Source of the DNA: Lucinisca nassula
Taxonomy: Eukaryota > Mollusca > Bivalvia > Lucinida > Lucinidae
DNA: 64,000 nucleotides
Direction: 5' to 3'
NCBI GenBank assembly: GCA_963580285.1
Contig: OY757020.1
Location: forward strand, 100,939,497 to 101,003,496
The notes below the pieces were generated by a model. The model was not told where the DNA came from. It was given only the letters and a program-made list of their open reading frames with translations, and did no database searches. Position numbers and translations under genes: made by a program. This document shows, piece by piece, positions 40,200 to 51,726 of this stretch; the stretch's first letter is position 1, and each line of letters starts with the position of its first letter.

Positions 40200-40742
40200 T
40201 TATTTTATCGGTACCGTTTTTGCCGGAATTTTGATGTACGAAATCGTAATGCGGAAATCAGACCTGAAAATCGGTATGATTCCGCAAAAATCGGAATGGT
40301 TGGCATCTCTGACACTGGACTCAGACGTTGATGACGACTCCTCTGATTCTTGCAACTTCCTACGCATAATCTTATATTGTTTATCAGAAGTACCAGGCAC
40401 CTTGTTTTTCTTTCTTTTAATGCCGGTAGATTTTGAAATAGATGTAGACGAGGAAGAGAGTTTCTGCTTTTTCTGTTTGAGTTTCTTAGTATCAGGTTGG
40501 TGTAAATCAGATGTCATGTTGCTACGGGATTCTCTGATTATTGGCCCGCTGCGTCTGCTAACAGATCCCAGCCTGGAGTGGCTTAACCGCGAACTCGAAC
40601 CCCGAAAAAAAGGCCCTAGACTGTCGTGCCGACGATATTTGGTTGTAAGGCTGTGTAGATGAAGACGGCATCTGGATTGATACAAGATTCCGTACCATGC
40701 TGAAACAAAAGGAAATGCAAAGTATCTGGAATGACAAGGCAA
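40200..40742 (-). CDS. Unrecognised Ser/Lys-rich frame (doubtful)
   Basis: 180 codons open. Middle part is rich in Ser, Lys and Arg ('KLKQKKQKLSSSSTS', 'SEESSSTSESS') as in disordered tails of retroelement gag-type proteins. The plus strand is also open over 162 codons here, so openness is weak evidence. No domain seen. Confidence 0.3.
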   Translation of the reverse strand: MPCHSRYFAFPFVSAWYGILYQSRCRLHLHSLTTKYRRHDSLGPFFRGSSSRLSHSRLGSVSRRSGPIIRESRSNMTSDLHQPDTKKLKQKKQKLSSSSTSISKSTGIKRKKNKVPGTSDKQYKIMRRKLQESEESSSTSESSVRDANHSDFCGIIPIFRSDFRITISYIKIPAKTVPIK

Positions 40743-40799
40743 AGTGTAATGAACCTATAACAAATATTTGTCCCGAAAGGATATATATATATATATATT

Positions 40800-40984
40800 T
40801 ATCTTAGTATGCCTAAGGTGGCAAGAATTAAACAGTAGGTACTGTTTACTATATGTCTCTATAAAAAATATCAGTTTCAATTTTTCCTTCGTTATTTTTC
40901 ACCAAAACATCTAGGAAAGACTGTTCCTTATTGTTATACTGTAATGCACGTCGGCTAAGAACGATAATATCAGTAGAACATTCC
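40800..40984. mobile_element. Rearranged Penelope pieces upstream of the main copy
   Basis: 40800-40940 is the reverse complement of 41385-41527, and 40944-40982 is a direct copy of 41549-41584 of the adjacent Penelope element. Flip plus jump suggests template switching during reverse transcription. Confidence 0.75.
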
Positions 40985-40997
40985 CCACGAATTAGGA

Positions 40998-42260
40998 ATG
41001 GAGGCAGTAAAGTACTGGTTAGAAAAATATCCCGCGGAACGGAAAAGTCAAAGATTTTCGAATGATTTCATTATAGAAGGTATTCAATTCATTCTCGAGA
41101 ACAATACATTCTCATTTGACAAAAACTTTTATAAACAAAACAAAGGTACAGCAATGGGCACGAAGTTCGCACCTGTTTATGCAACTCTTACCATAGGCTA
41201 CCTTGAAGAAATATTATATCAAGAGATCAACACGCTTTTCGGGAATGAGTTTGGAACCTATTTTATGACAAACTGGAAACGGTTTCTAGATGACTGCTTC
41301 GTTCCTTGGACAAAATCTAGCGAAGATTTAGCAACATTACACACTATCTTAAACAATTTACATAAAGATATCAGATTCACATTACAGTATAACAATAAGG
41401 AACAGTCTTTCCTAGATGTTTTGGTGAAAAATAACGAAGGAAAAATTGAAACTGATATTTTTTATAAAGAGACAGATAGTAAACAGTACCTACTGTTTAA
41501 TTCTTGCCACCCTAGGCATACTAAGATAAATATACCATTCAATTTAGCACGTCGGCTAAGAACGATAATATCAGAAGAACAAACTTTACAGGTTCGCTTG
41601 CAGGAATTAAAATCTTTCCTCATTAAACAGAAATATCCTGAACCTGTAATAGATTGGGGGATAAAGAAAGCAATGGCGCTAGACAAGAATATCCTTAGAA
41701 CCGTAAGGGTTAGGCAAGATGAGTGCATCCTCCCTTTCGTATCAACATTTAATCCAAAAGACCCGGAAATATTCCCGGTTATTTTCAACAATGTACCGAT
41801 TTTGGAGAAAGATGAAAAAATGAAAGGCATTATTTCAAAATACAAGTTTATAAAGAGTAAGAGACAGCCCTACAACCTTAAGCGTCTACTCACTAAAGCA
41901 AAATTTACTTCAAAGTTTGACCATAAGGTGAAAAAATGTAACAGACCGAACTGCGGCCTCTGCATTCATTTATTAGAAGGAAACTGTTTCACATTCAATT
42001 GTGGAACTAGATTCATAATCCATGAAGATATGTCATGCGATGTAAAAAACGTAATTTACGTAATGAAATGCAGGGGCTGTGGAGAGGAATACATAGGTGA
42101 AACCGGAACTTTCTTGCGTAATCGTGTCACAGTACACAACCAACACATCCGTGACCCAAAAACAAGAATGCTAAAAGTAAGTGAGCATATTGACAATTGC
42201 GCTAACACATTAGAGCCGAAATATAATATTTTCCCTTTCATGAATGTTTTGATTGTTTGA
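40998..42260 (+). CDS. Penelope-like element: RT C-terminal half plus GIY-YIG endonuclease
   Basis: 420 codons open. RT motifs 'NKGTAMGTKFAPVYATL' (B) and 'WKRFLDDCFVPW' (C, FLDD), 'QSFLDVLVKNNEGKIETDIF'; thumb; then Zn-type C-x4-C-x2-C ('CNRPNCGLC') and the GIY-YIG nuclease 'NVIYVMKCRGCGEEYIGETG'. This is the canonical order (RT then endonuclease), unlike the Naiads nearby. N-terminal half of RT missing; the frame runs into repeat C (42252), so the natural C-terminus is lost. The ATG at 40998 is not the native start. Confidence 0.88.
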   Translation: MEAVKYWLEKYPAERKSQRFSNDFIIEGIQFILENNTFSFDKNFYKQNKGTAMGTKFAPVYATLTIGYLEEILYQEINTLFGNEFGTYFMTNWKRFLDDCFVPWTKSSEDLATLHTILNNLHKDIRFTLQYNNKEQSFLDVLVKNNEGKIETDIFYKETDSKQYLLFNSCHPRHTKINIPFNLARRLRTIISEEQTLQVRLQELKSFLIKQKYPEPVIDWGIKKAMALDKNILRTVRVRQDECILPFVSTFNPKDPEIFPVIFNNVPILEKDEKMKGIISKYKFIKSKRQPYNLKRLLTKAKFTSKFDHKVKKCNRPNCGLCIHLLEGNCFTFNCGTRFIIHEDMSCDVKNVIYVMKCRGCGEEYIGETGTFLRNRVTVHNQHIRDPKTRMLKVSEHIDNCANTLEPKYNIFPFMNVLIV

Positions 42261-42385
42261 TTTAAAGTTTACCATCTCCGTCAACACTGTACAGGTCATT
42301 TTTGAGATGTTGCTTCCAATTTTGTGGGACCTTTACCCGATACTGAGATGAAATAACATCTGAAACCCTGTCGCCTAATAAAATT
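42252..42385 (-). mobile_element. SINE-like repeat family C, partial
   Basis: Reverse-oriented 3' half (TTTGATTTAAAGTTTACCAT onward). It truncates the Penelope frame. Confidence 0.6.
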
Positions 42386-43246
42386 ACATGAATGTATATG
42401 CGAATAATGATGCCAGCACTCAGTAATATATATTAATGCAAGACAGAATTGTAGCTATAGTGGTGTAGGTATGGTGTAGGTAGACTGATAACTGGACACT
42501 TTTTCATTACAATTGTTAATAAATTACTTACATTACCAACAAAGTCACAACAGCTAGAGTCATTATAATAAATAAGTTCTGAACAGTAAGATCCTTTGGA
42601 AGCAAAGAATACACCAAATAAACGTAAATAGCAGACTCGGTTTTATTGAGTCTGTTCATGACAAGTACTGAAATGTGCTACACCGGCCACGTCCGCTAGC
42701 ACCGGCTTAAGCAGAACTCTATTTTCAAAATGATTTTAAATGAACTCAATGATCCTAAATGCCCATGTGGATTATAACTCAAAAAACCGGCAATGCCCAT
42801 GTGGATTATAACTCACAAAAGGCAAAAATTGCAGAAAAAAGACTCCGCTTACTTGACCTATGTGGCAGCATTACTGGCCCGTAACACACAAAAGGTCGCA
42901 AAAGCCTATACTAGCTAGACCCATGTGGAAGCCTAGATACCGATAACTCACAAAAGGTCGCAGCTTGACCTAGGTGGCAAAACAAAAAACAGACTCATTT
43001 TGTAACCGAGTATGAGTCACCAAACAAATTTACACATACTATAAATACGTGCTTGCAAACTTGAAACTAACAAGAATCTAGCTGGCATTAAATGCAGTTG
43101 GGAGTCTGCTTCTCTGCCCACAAACTAGCACCCATAATGGACATATAAAATTTTACTAAACCAACATCATTGACACGAGACCCATCTGCTGCTACAAATT
43201 CATTCAAAAATCGTGAATTAAAATTCTGCCGAGAATATTCCCACAA
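42386..43246. repeat. No gene; imperfect tandem motif at 42760-42990
   Basis: CCCATGTGGATTATAACTCA and CACAAAAGGTCGCA-type blocks recur about five times between 42755 and 42990 at irregular spacing. Otherwise AT-rich unassigned DNA. Confidence 0.5.
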
Positions 43247-43702
43247 TTACATATTTTTATATTGTTTATCCTTTATTTCTATACGGATAAGGTTATTCAC
43301 TTCATTTACTTTGGCATTGAAGCCTTCATATTGCCCTAACCTGGGCAGCAGTTCTAAGAGGATAATAAATGTAACTCCTTCAGCAATGCTAAATTGTACA
43401 AATTCAAAAATCTGTGATGTCACTGTCTTCGGCTCAATCCCCACATGGCCGGGATCGTTTGACCCAATAGACAAAATTAAAATTTCTGGTTTGATTGATT
43501 TTATGCTATCGGTTTGATGCCACACACTTTTTCTGGCTTTATAAAACACTTTAGCACCACCAACTGCGGCCCAATGAATGGGCAAACGCTCTTTGTCGAT
43601 GTTCATGTTAAATAAACCCTGTTCGCCGGCCCACTTATTCAAATTTGTGGAAAAATAGTCACCCGCTAATTGTACACTTCGCTGGGTCATGGCGGTAGCC
43701 AT
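43247..43702 (-). CDS. SGNH-hydrolase-like frame
   Basis: 151 codons from ATG 43702. 'WAAVGGAKV' and 'PEILILSIGSNDPGH' fit blocks II and III of SGNH/GDSL esterases (Gly; GxND). Blocks I (GDS) and V (DxxH) are not visible, so this is partial or a relative. SGNH-like domains occur in many lophotrochozoan retroelement and orphan proteins. A host exon is also possible. Moderate confidence in the fold, low on role. Confidence 0.45.
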   Translation of the reverse strand: MATAMTQRSVQLAGDYFSTNLNKWAGEQGLFNMNIDKERLPIHWAAVGGAKVFYKARKSVWHQTDSIKSIKPEILILSIGSNDPGHVGIEPKTVTSQIFEFVQFSIAEGVTFIILLELLPRLGQYEGFNAKVNEVNNLIRIEIKDKQYKNM

Positions 43703-44347
43703 GATGTCAATATGTGTAATGTTCGTTCGAAATCAATACACACGCACACAATTGTGCAACTTAAGAACGCTAGCAGTAAACCGAAAGTTGCGATTAAAAT
43801 ATGAACAACTACGAGAATCTAGGCTACCTTTTAAAGACAGAAATAGGTGAATTTACGGAGTCCATTAAAAATTAGTTTCGACACATACCTGGCTTTCTTC
43901 CTCGAGCGTGTGTGCAATCTGATAGACAAGGGCGATAATTTGTAGCAAACACGGTGGCTAACCGATGAGAAAATTCACGGCGGTTGCACAACCCCCGTAA
44001 TCACTACAAACTATACAAGGTTCTCAAGATTATAAATGCCATTTTTCCATGGGAAAATTTTGTTTGTTTTTTCTTGTTTCTGCTCAAAATATAGATTGTT
44101 GGTAGCAACAATCTATATTTTAGAGCAGAAATAAGGAAAATAAGGTTTACCCCTATAAACCCCAATTTTACTATATAAAAGTGGGGTTCAAGGGGGCCAA
44201 ACTTACATAGGCGTGTTTTCGTGATGCGATCAAGCCCATATTGATGATAACAGCATTAATAAGTTTAACACTTTCATTTCAGATGTATAAGATATTATGA
44301 AGATACAGTTCCAGCATATCTTTCTGATACATTTAAACGGTTCTTTG
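43703..44347. other. No gene; foldback family D member at 44085-44210
   Basis: 44085-44101 and 44104-44120 form a perfect hairpin (AAAATATAGATTGTTG / CAACAATCTATATTTT) with the family's outer CAGAAATAAGGAAAATAA and CCCAATTTTACTATATAAAA blocks. Confidence 0.6.
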
Positions 44348-44383
44348 TGTCGATTCCTGATCATTGCCTTCACTTCTATTTTG
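44348..44383 (+). mobile_element. Naiad 3'-tip remnant
   Basis: TGTCGATTCCTGATCATTGC then CTTCACTTCTATT: only the last ~36 bp of the subfamily-b end. Confidence 0.55.
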
Positions 44384-45075
44384 ATAGACGGGTCTAGCAA
44401 ATACTTTAAGTGTATAAAACAGATAAAAGAAAACTGTTGCAGTTTTAATCTGTAATATCTCCTTTTTACCGGCCACAAAAATCATACTATAGTGCATAGG
44501 AGTGCTTACATTCATAATGCCTTCACCCCCAGGTATTAGACTTCCTGCCTTGCCGTGGCCCTGGGGGCTCAATTCCCACTGGGCACATTGCCGCTGTGGT
44601 CTTTGTGCCCACTGGGAAGAGCTAAAGGAAGTACCACCCGTTTGCCGTGGGTGGCGTCCTGTAAGCCGGAAGAAGGGATCCTGGAGGTTGAGGGTTACCT
44701 GAGGTGGCGGTGCTTCAGGTACCCAACACGCCTCTTTGGCCTGGCTTTTCGGTGTAGACGGGTGGCCGTGCGGTCCGTCACGGTCAATCGGCTGGTCACG
44801 CCGAGCCCTAGAGATACCGCTTTGCTTTCTCTTCAACTATTTTTGTATCTTTCCTGATACCAACCATATGCCCATTTACCTTACCCTTTTCTGTCTTTTT
44901 ATCTCTAGAAGGCGGTGGCTAAACGGATCAATCGTGTAGGCATTTTGTTTATACGAGTATATCTCACGTGTATCTCTAACACCTGCGAGTTGGATAACCA
45001 CTCCATTATGGTGTTCCCTTGTAGGGCTCCACGGAGGGCGGAGAGCACTTGGGACGAAACTAGAATTTTTTCCTT

Positions 45076-46423
45076 ATGCCTCATGGAAAAAAACATAACC
45101 GCAACGCAGCTAAACGTAAAAAAGAAGAGGATTCATCCGGAACGGATGAACCCAGTCAACAGTCAAGTCAGCAGTCTAGTCAGCAGTCTGAAACTCAAAA
45201 GCTTAACAATTTTCCACGCTTCTTGGTGATAACATCACGTGATGATACACGTACGGTGTCAGATTTATCACCTTTTGTGATCGAAAAGAGTATAGTGTCC
45301 ATTGCCGGACATCCAAAAAGTATCAAGAAACTGAAGTCAGGTGATCTCCTCTTGGAAATCGAGAGAGAACAGCAGGTCAAAAACCTGCTTGGTACCACAA
45401 AGCTCTTCGATCTCAACGTCAAAGTATCGTTGCACAAAACCCTAAATTCATGTAAAGGTGTCATCCGCAGCCCAGAGCTACGCCCGTGCAACGATACCGA
45501 GATTGTTGAGAATTTGAGAGATGAAGGCGTCATTGGTGTACGTAACATCCAAGTTCGTAGAGGTGGTGTATTAAAGCCAACAAGTACCTACGTGTTGACA
45601 TTTAATACACCAGTTCTGCCCAAGAAAATAAAAGTTGCATATCTATCTGTTAACGTAGAGGTGTATATACCAAACCCTCTCAGATGTTATCATTGTCAGG
45701 TTTTTGGTCACCACGAAAGCAGATGTCAGAAGAAACAACTCTGTCCAAACTGTGGTGAGGAAAAACATGTCGATAACCACCAAAACTGCAAAAATGAACC
45801 CAAATGCGTCAATTGTGGTGGCAAGCATGCTGTTTTCTCTCGAGATTGTCCTGCATGGAAAAAAGAAAAAGAAATACTCACTGTCAAATACCAAAGGGGG
45901 ATAACATTCCCAGAAGCGCGGAAAATTGTTGATGAGCGATACAGAACACCAACCACTAGTTACGCCAGCATCACAAAGGGTGCTGGTGTAAAAGTTTCTA
46001 GCTCCGAAACACAGACTGCTGAATCATACATAGCTGAACTGAAAAAAATCTGGTGCATGGAGTAAATCCACTCCGGCACCACAAAGTTCAACCAGTTTAT
46101 CAAATGGCGCAATCCAGGTTGCTTCGGATCGGTCGACAGCGACCGTACCGAAGCCATCGCCGCATGTAAAAGAGAAACTCGACTTAGGTCGAACTAAGGG
46201 ATCAGAAGATCCGAAGAAACAACACTTGTCTCAAAAACAAACAGACAGACAACGTAAAATGGAAAGAGACAATATAAAATTTCAGAACAGATTCGGATCT
46301 TTGAGTGACAGTGATATGGAGTTTGAAGCTCCATCATCACCAAGTAGCAATAACAGATCGAGGTCTGCAACACCACGAGCTGGTGGTAGCAGATCTATAT
46401 CACCAATTGCAGCTCCAATATAG
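45076..46423 (+). CDS. LINE ORF1, RNA-binding zinc-knuckle protein (one frameshift)
   Basis: Starts MPHGKKHNRNAAKRKKEEDS with a basic N-terminus and Ser/Gln repeats, an RRM-like middle, then knuckles: CYHCQVFGHHESRC, CPNCGEEKHVDNHQNC and CVNCGGKHAVFSRDC. It is open to 46065; the natural C-terminus (RSATPRAGGSRSISP, ends 46423) is in the next frame. The cause is an A-run of seven at 46042-46048, where the related copy at 62461 has six. It packages the LINE RNA. The ORF2 ATG follows 25 bp after the stop. Confidence 0.85.
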
Positions 46424-46448
46424 TTTCTAGTCTTAATCTCTTCATAAA

Positions 46449-49400
46449 ATGGATTTAAAACACAAAATAATAAAATGGAATTGTCGAGGTCTTAAATCAA
46501 ATTATAACGAACTGTTATTACTTATTTCGTTATTAAACCCATCGGTGTTTTGTTTGCAAGAAACTTTTTTAAAAACTGATGACAACATAGATGTCAGGGG
46601 TTTCAATACATACAACTATATCTATTCTGATGGTAACAAACCATCTGGTGGCAGCTCAATTTTTGTTAAATCATGTTTACCACAAAGAGAGATCAAATTA
46701 AAAACAGACCTACAAGCTGTAGCAGTATCGGTTTCTCTGGATAAAGAAACTACAATTTGCTCTCTATATATCCCACCCTCATTTTCTTTAAAGCCCGAAC
46801 ATCTTGACTCATTGCTGTGTCAACTTCCATCGCCATATCTTTTAGTTGGCGACTTCAATGGTCACAATATTCTATGGGGCTGTAAGGATATCAATAACAG
46901 AGGAGAACTTTTCGAAGATTTTATTGCAAAGAGCGATCTTTGCTTGATGAATGATAAATCTTATACTTACCTTCACCCTGCGACAGGTCATTTGTCTTCT
47001 TTAGATCTCTCTTTGTGACATCCATCTCTCTTCTTGGACTATGACTGGTCTGTTCATGATGATCAGTGCGGAAGTGATCACTTCCCTGTTATAATTGAGA
47101 GCGTAAACGAACCAGATGAAGACTGTAACCAGAAGTGGAAAATGAATAAAGCCGACTGGGAATTATTCCATAATTTATGTGAAGAAGAGTTAACAGTTGA
47201 TCACTTAAATGAATCATCCGACATTGTTTCTGATTTCACAGATACACTTATTAATATATCAGAACAATGCATTCCAAAGACCTCCACAAATACTAAGAAA
47301 AGCAAGCCTTGGTTTAATAATGACTGTAAAGAAGCTATTAAAAAGCGTAAACAGGCTCTAAATAAGTTCTGCAAAAGTCCCACTTCAGAAAAGCTAAACG
47401 ACGTAAAAGTTTTTAGAGCTAAAGCTCGGCGAACAATCCGAGCTTCAAAACGAAAGTCATGGAGAGAATATGTCTCCAAATTGAACTACAAAACCCCCAT
47501 TAAAAAGGTTTGGGATATGGTACGAAAAATTTCAGGAAAAACAAAGTCCTCTAGTTTTACACATTTAAATACTGAATTTGACACAATAGCTTCAACAAAA
47601 AAAGATATTTCAGATACTCTTGGGAGCACATTCTTGAATTATTCATCATCGCGTAATTATTCTGACACTTTTAGAAATTTCAAAAAGGACCAGGAGAAAA
47701 GAAAACTTAACTTCAAATCCCTTAATCACGAAGAATACAACACACCTTTTAACTTATCCGAACTAGTTAAAGCCATTGAAAAATCACAGTATACGGCAAC
47801 CGGCCCCGATGAAATTCATTATCAGATGCTTAAGCATCTGCCAAAAAGTTCTCTTACAACACTTTTAGATATCTTTAATAATATTTGGGAAACGGGGGTC
47901 TGTCCTGAGAGTTGGCGTGTAGCTACAGTTGTACCAATTCCGAAACCAGGGAAAGATCATGCAGAACCTACGAATTATCGTCCGATAGCTTTGACAAGTT
48001 GTTTGTGTAAAACATTGGAGAGAATGATAAACAAGAGATTAGTCTGGTACTTAGAGTCCAACAACCTCATTTCAGAATATCAATCGGGTTTTCGTTCAGA
48101 ACGCAGTACCAATGACAATTTAATAAGACTAGAAACATTTATACGAGATGCTTTTATTAACAAAGAACACGTAGTAGCTGTCTTTTTCGACTTGGAGAAA
48201 GCATATGATACAACATGGCGTTATGGTATATTGAAAGATCTCCATAACATTGGCTTAAGAGGAAAACTTCCCAGTTTTATTGAAAGCTTTTTAGGGGAAC
48301 GCATGTTTCAGGTGCGTGTGGGGTCTACCCTGTCAGATTTCTATGATCAAGAACAGGGTGTTCCACAGGGTAGTATTCTTTCAACTACGCTATTTAACGT
48401 CAAAATAAACAATATTGTGCGATGTTTGGACGACAAAACTGATTGTTCATTGTATGTTGATGATTTTTGTATATGTTACCGTTCAAAAAATATGAAAACA
48501 ATTGAACGAAAGTTACAACAAAATTTAAAAAGAATAGAAGAATGGACTGATAAAAATGGTTTCAAGTTCTCCAAGTCGAAAACGCAGTGTGTTCATTTTT
48601 ATAAACTACGGAAGAAACACGAACATCCTTCCCTGTTTTTATACAGATCACAAATTCCTGTTGTTGAAGAAGCCAAATTTCTTGGGGTCATATTTGATCA
48701 AAATGTATCTTTTATTCCACATATTAAATATCTTAAAGCGAAATGCTTAAAAGCTTTGAATCTTTTGAAAGTTTTAGCTCATACAAGTTGGGGAGCAGAT
48801 CGGTATACTTTATTACATCTTTACCGGTCTTTAATAAGATCTAAATTAGATTATGGGTCTGTTGTTTATGGTTCTGCCAGAAAGTCCTACTTAAAATCCT
48901 TGGATACTATCCATCACCAAGGCCTTCGTCTGGCCATGGGAGCCTTCCGTACTTCTCCCGTATTAAGCCTTTATGTAGAAGCAGGTGAACCATCTTTAAC
49001 CTCGCGCAGAGAGAAACTTTCTCTTCAGTATGCTATTAGACTTGCTGCAAATCCATCTAACCCGGCATCCAAAATTTCATTTCCACCTCAATTTGTAGAT
49101 AAGTATGAAACAAAACCCACAGCAATCAAACCTTTTGGATTACGTATTTTACCACTGCTGGAAAATTCAGGTATCGACCTTAAAAATATTCAAAAACATG
49201 AAACCGCCGAAGTTCCATCTTGGTGTATTAAACAATCTTCTTTTCTGTTCGACTTACATGATGGCAAAAAATCCGAATCAAATCCAATGCTTCTCAAACA
49301 AAACTTTCAGGTACTGCAGTCACGTTACAATGATTACCAGCAAGTCTATACTGATGGTTCCAAAGAAGGAGATAAAGTTGGCTGTGCGTATGTTTCTAAA

Positions 49401-50126
49401 GATACGCACAAAACCATGCGCCTTCCAGATGGTTCATCTATTTTTACAGCTGAAGCCAAAGCAATAGACCTAGCTTTAGATTTTATCAGTTCTTCAACAA
49501 TTCAAAAAGCAATTATATTTTCTGATTCACTTTCTGTGCTTAAGGCTTTAGACCATTCATCATCTAAAAATCCTCAAATTCAAAAATTGATCGAAAAACA
49601 TCATGACATTTCTAAAACACACCAAATCTTGTTTTGTTGGCTTCCGAGCCATATTGGCATTGTCGGCAATGAATATGCTGACAAGAAAGCAAAGGAATCG
49701 CTCAATCTTGATCCATCTGTTTTTGAAATTCCTTTTAATAATTTTAAACCATTTATCAACCGATACATCTTGTCGGAATGGCAAGTCGAATGGGACCGTG
49801 CAATAAATAACAAACTCCATGCCATTAAACCTGTCGTTAGTACAAAATGCTCTCCTCCACAGTTTTCCAGAAAAGAGGACGTAGTATTAACACGACTGCG
49901 CATCGGCCATACTAGAGTTACTCATTCTTATATTTTTAATGGTGATGATCAACCTTCTTGTGTAGGTTGTGATCAGCCATTCACTGTGAAACATATCTTA
50001 ATTGACTTTTCAATCTCACGTATTTTATACTTCAAAGCTGACACTTTGCAACAACTGTTTCGAGATGTACCTGTTGATAACATTATTTTATTCTTAAAAG
50101 AAATTGGTCTTTTTCATAAGATTTAA
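46449..50126 (+). CDS. LINE ORF2: endonuclease, reverse transcriptase, RNase H (one nonsense codon)
   Basis: 1,225 codons in one frame, interrupted only by TGA at 47016-47018, where the copies at 55270 and 63432 have TGT (Cys). EEP endonuclease: 'KWNCRGLKSN', 'CLQETF', 'LVGDFNGHN', 'GSDHFPVI'. RT: 'NYRPIALTS', 'FFDLEKAYDTTW' (A), 'GVPQGSILSTTLF' (B), 'LYVDDFCI' (C). RNase H: 'VYTDGSKEGD', 'AEAKAID', 'IFSDSLS', 'LPSHIGIVGNEYAD'. Nicks target DNA and copies the RNA. Possibly active before the Cys-to-stop change. Confidence 0.9.
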
Positions 50127-50339
50127 CTGTTTCAGATTTTTATACATTTTCATTCTGACTTCTTACTTTTCATAAGATTTAACTGTTTCAGATTTTTATA
50201 CATTTTCATTCTGACTTCTTACTTTTAATATCGTCATAATTATTCATGCCGTTTAACCATTAACCGACTGACGCTTATGACCCACCAAGAGGGTTGACGC
50301 GTCGTTAAACACGAAATCATCATCATCATAATGCCTTCA

Positions 50340-51726
50340 AGCCTTGCCACGACATTAATCGAAAAAACTTATTTACAGCTCTCGGTTCCATTTGTCCACT
50401 TAATGAAAGTATCCATAGAAAAGTTGACCCTCTTTCCAATGACAGTGTTTGTTTACCCTTTTTGTACCAAATGGAATCTTCCTCCTTATATATAGTAGGA
50501 GCCCATTTCAACATTGCTGAACTTTTTGTTAACAGTGTAGGCCCTGATCAGACGCTGCGTTCTTGGGCGTCTGATCTGGGCCTGCATTGTTTCCCAGATA
50601 CCCGATTTGGGGTTTCTGATACTAATTGGGTAAATGACATTACACCGAAACTGCAGTTATATTGAAAACAGTGCTTTAATTATCCTAAAATTTTAATGTT
50701 AGTTTTATTATACAGATGAAGAAATAATGGCAAGCAAACTACATCACTAAATAAAAACATTTGTTCCGAAGAAATTGTTCTCAGATATTGACTTTTCTGT
50801 TATATTGAGTGTAGTTGTAGAGAGGATTGACTGTAGTGAATAAAAGGAATCCAATTCTCTTTCCAGATTAACAGTCCGTGAAATGTATACCCTGATAAAC
50901 GCTTACATTATGTAGGAAAAAGTGGGGTTTACCGGGGTATACATCATTTTCTTATGTCTGCTGTAAAACATAGATTCATTTGATTTGTGGGTACTCGTTA
51001 GAACCGCCTTAATGATAACGCACAGTCTATGTTTTGAGTATAAATAAGAAAAAAAATCAGTTTTTTCTTATGAAAATTGCCATTTTTAACAACTGCGAAA
51101 ATCACATTTTATTAGATAGGCCTATTAACATAATGGGTATTTATTTGGAGCTGAATGACTCGTACATGTATATCTTAATTGAGAGTTTGTGACCTCATGA
51201 ACTCACAGCCTTGTTATGGAGCCAGACAATTGAAATTTCAACCATGCAACAACTTCCTTATTTATAAAAATGATGATTTTGTTGAAATTTGTTGCAAAAT
51301 GTTCAAACCTTTTAGGTTTTTAGCTCACCAGAGCCGAAGGCTCGGGGGAGCTTAAATGATAGGCTGCTGTCCGTCGTCGTCGTCTAACGTCAACACTTTC
51401 AAACGACATCTCCTCTGAAGCCACTGGGCCGATTCAGCCCAAATTCCTTCTGTAGCATCCTTGGGATGGGGGATTAAAAGTTTATGATTTTAATGAAAAT
51501 CGGCTCATTAGTTTGGTTGCTATGGCAACTTAGAGTTTCCATAGACTTAAAATGGGGAAAATGGCATTTACTGCCAAGCTCTGCAGATATTTTGACAAAA
51601 CTTTCATAGAAATGTTCCTTAGGCAATCTACTGTCTGCCATATGATTTTAGGCCTACTGCTCATTTCTATTGGATGCCATGGAATGGAAACCATAGAAAA
51701 AAAATACTTAAAAAATCATCTCCTCA
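50340..51726. other. No gene; several short hairpin repeats
   Basis: 50531-50600 is a palindromic family E copy (compare 9820). 50925-51045 is a foldback family D member with its AAAGTGGGGTTTACCGGGGT outer block. 51315-51354 starts another interspersed repeat with hairpin AGAGCCGAAGGCTC, extending to ~51720. No coding frame. Confidence 0.6.

Larger units (their letters stand above)
44526..50326 (+). mobile_element. Full-length I/Nimb-like LINE with 13-bp target duplication
   Basis: CATAATGCCTTCA flanks the element (44513-44525 and 50327-50339). 5' UTR 44526-45075, ORF1, ORF2 with endonuclease, RT and RNase H, 3' UTR with a 57-bp tandem duplication (50115-50228) and a (ATC)n tail. The RNase H domain and knuckle ORF1 place it in the I-superfamily. 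Nearly intact: one base extra in ORF1 and one nonsense codon in ORF2. Confidence 0.93.

Noticed and set aside
44555..44857. 100-aa frame in the LINE 5' module (also at 7-309 and 4316-4603)
   Set aside because: Open on both strands, GC-rich, and not consistently aligned to a protein pattern; explained by the 5' UTR repeat.
47016..47018. TGA in LINE ORF2 as selenocysteine
   Set aside because: Two other copies have TGT at this codon, so it is a private Cys-to-stop change.
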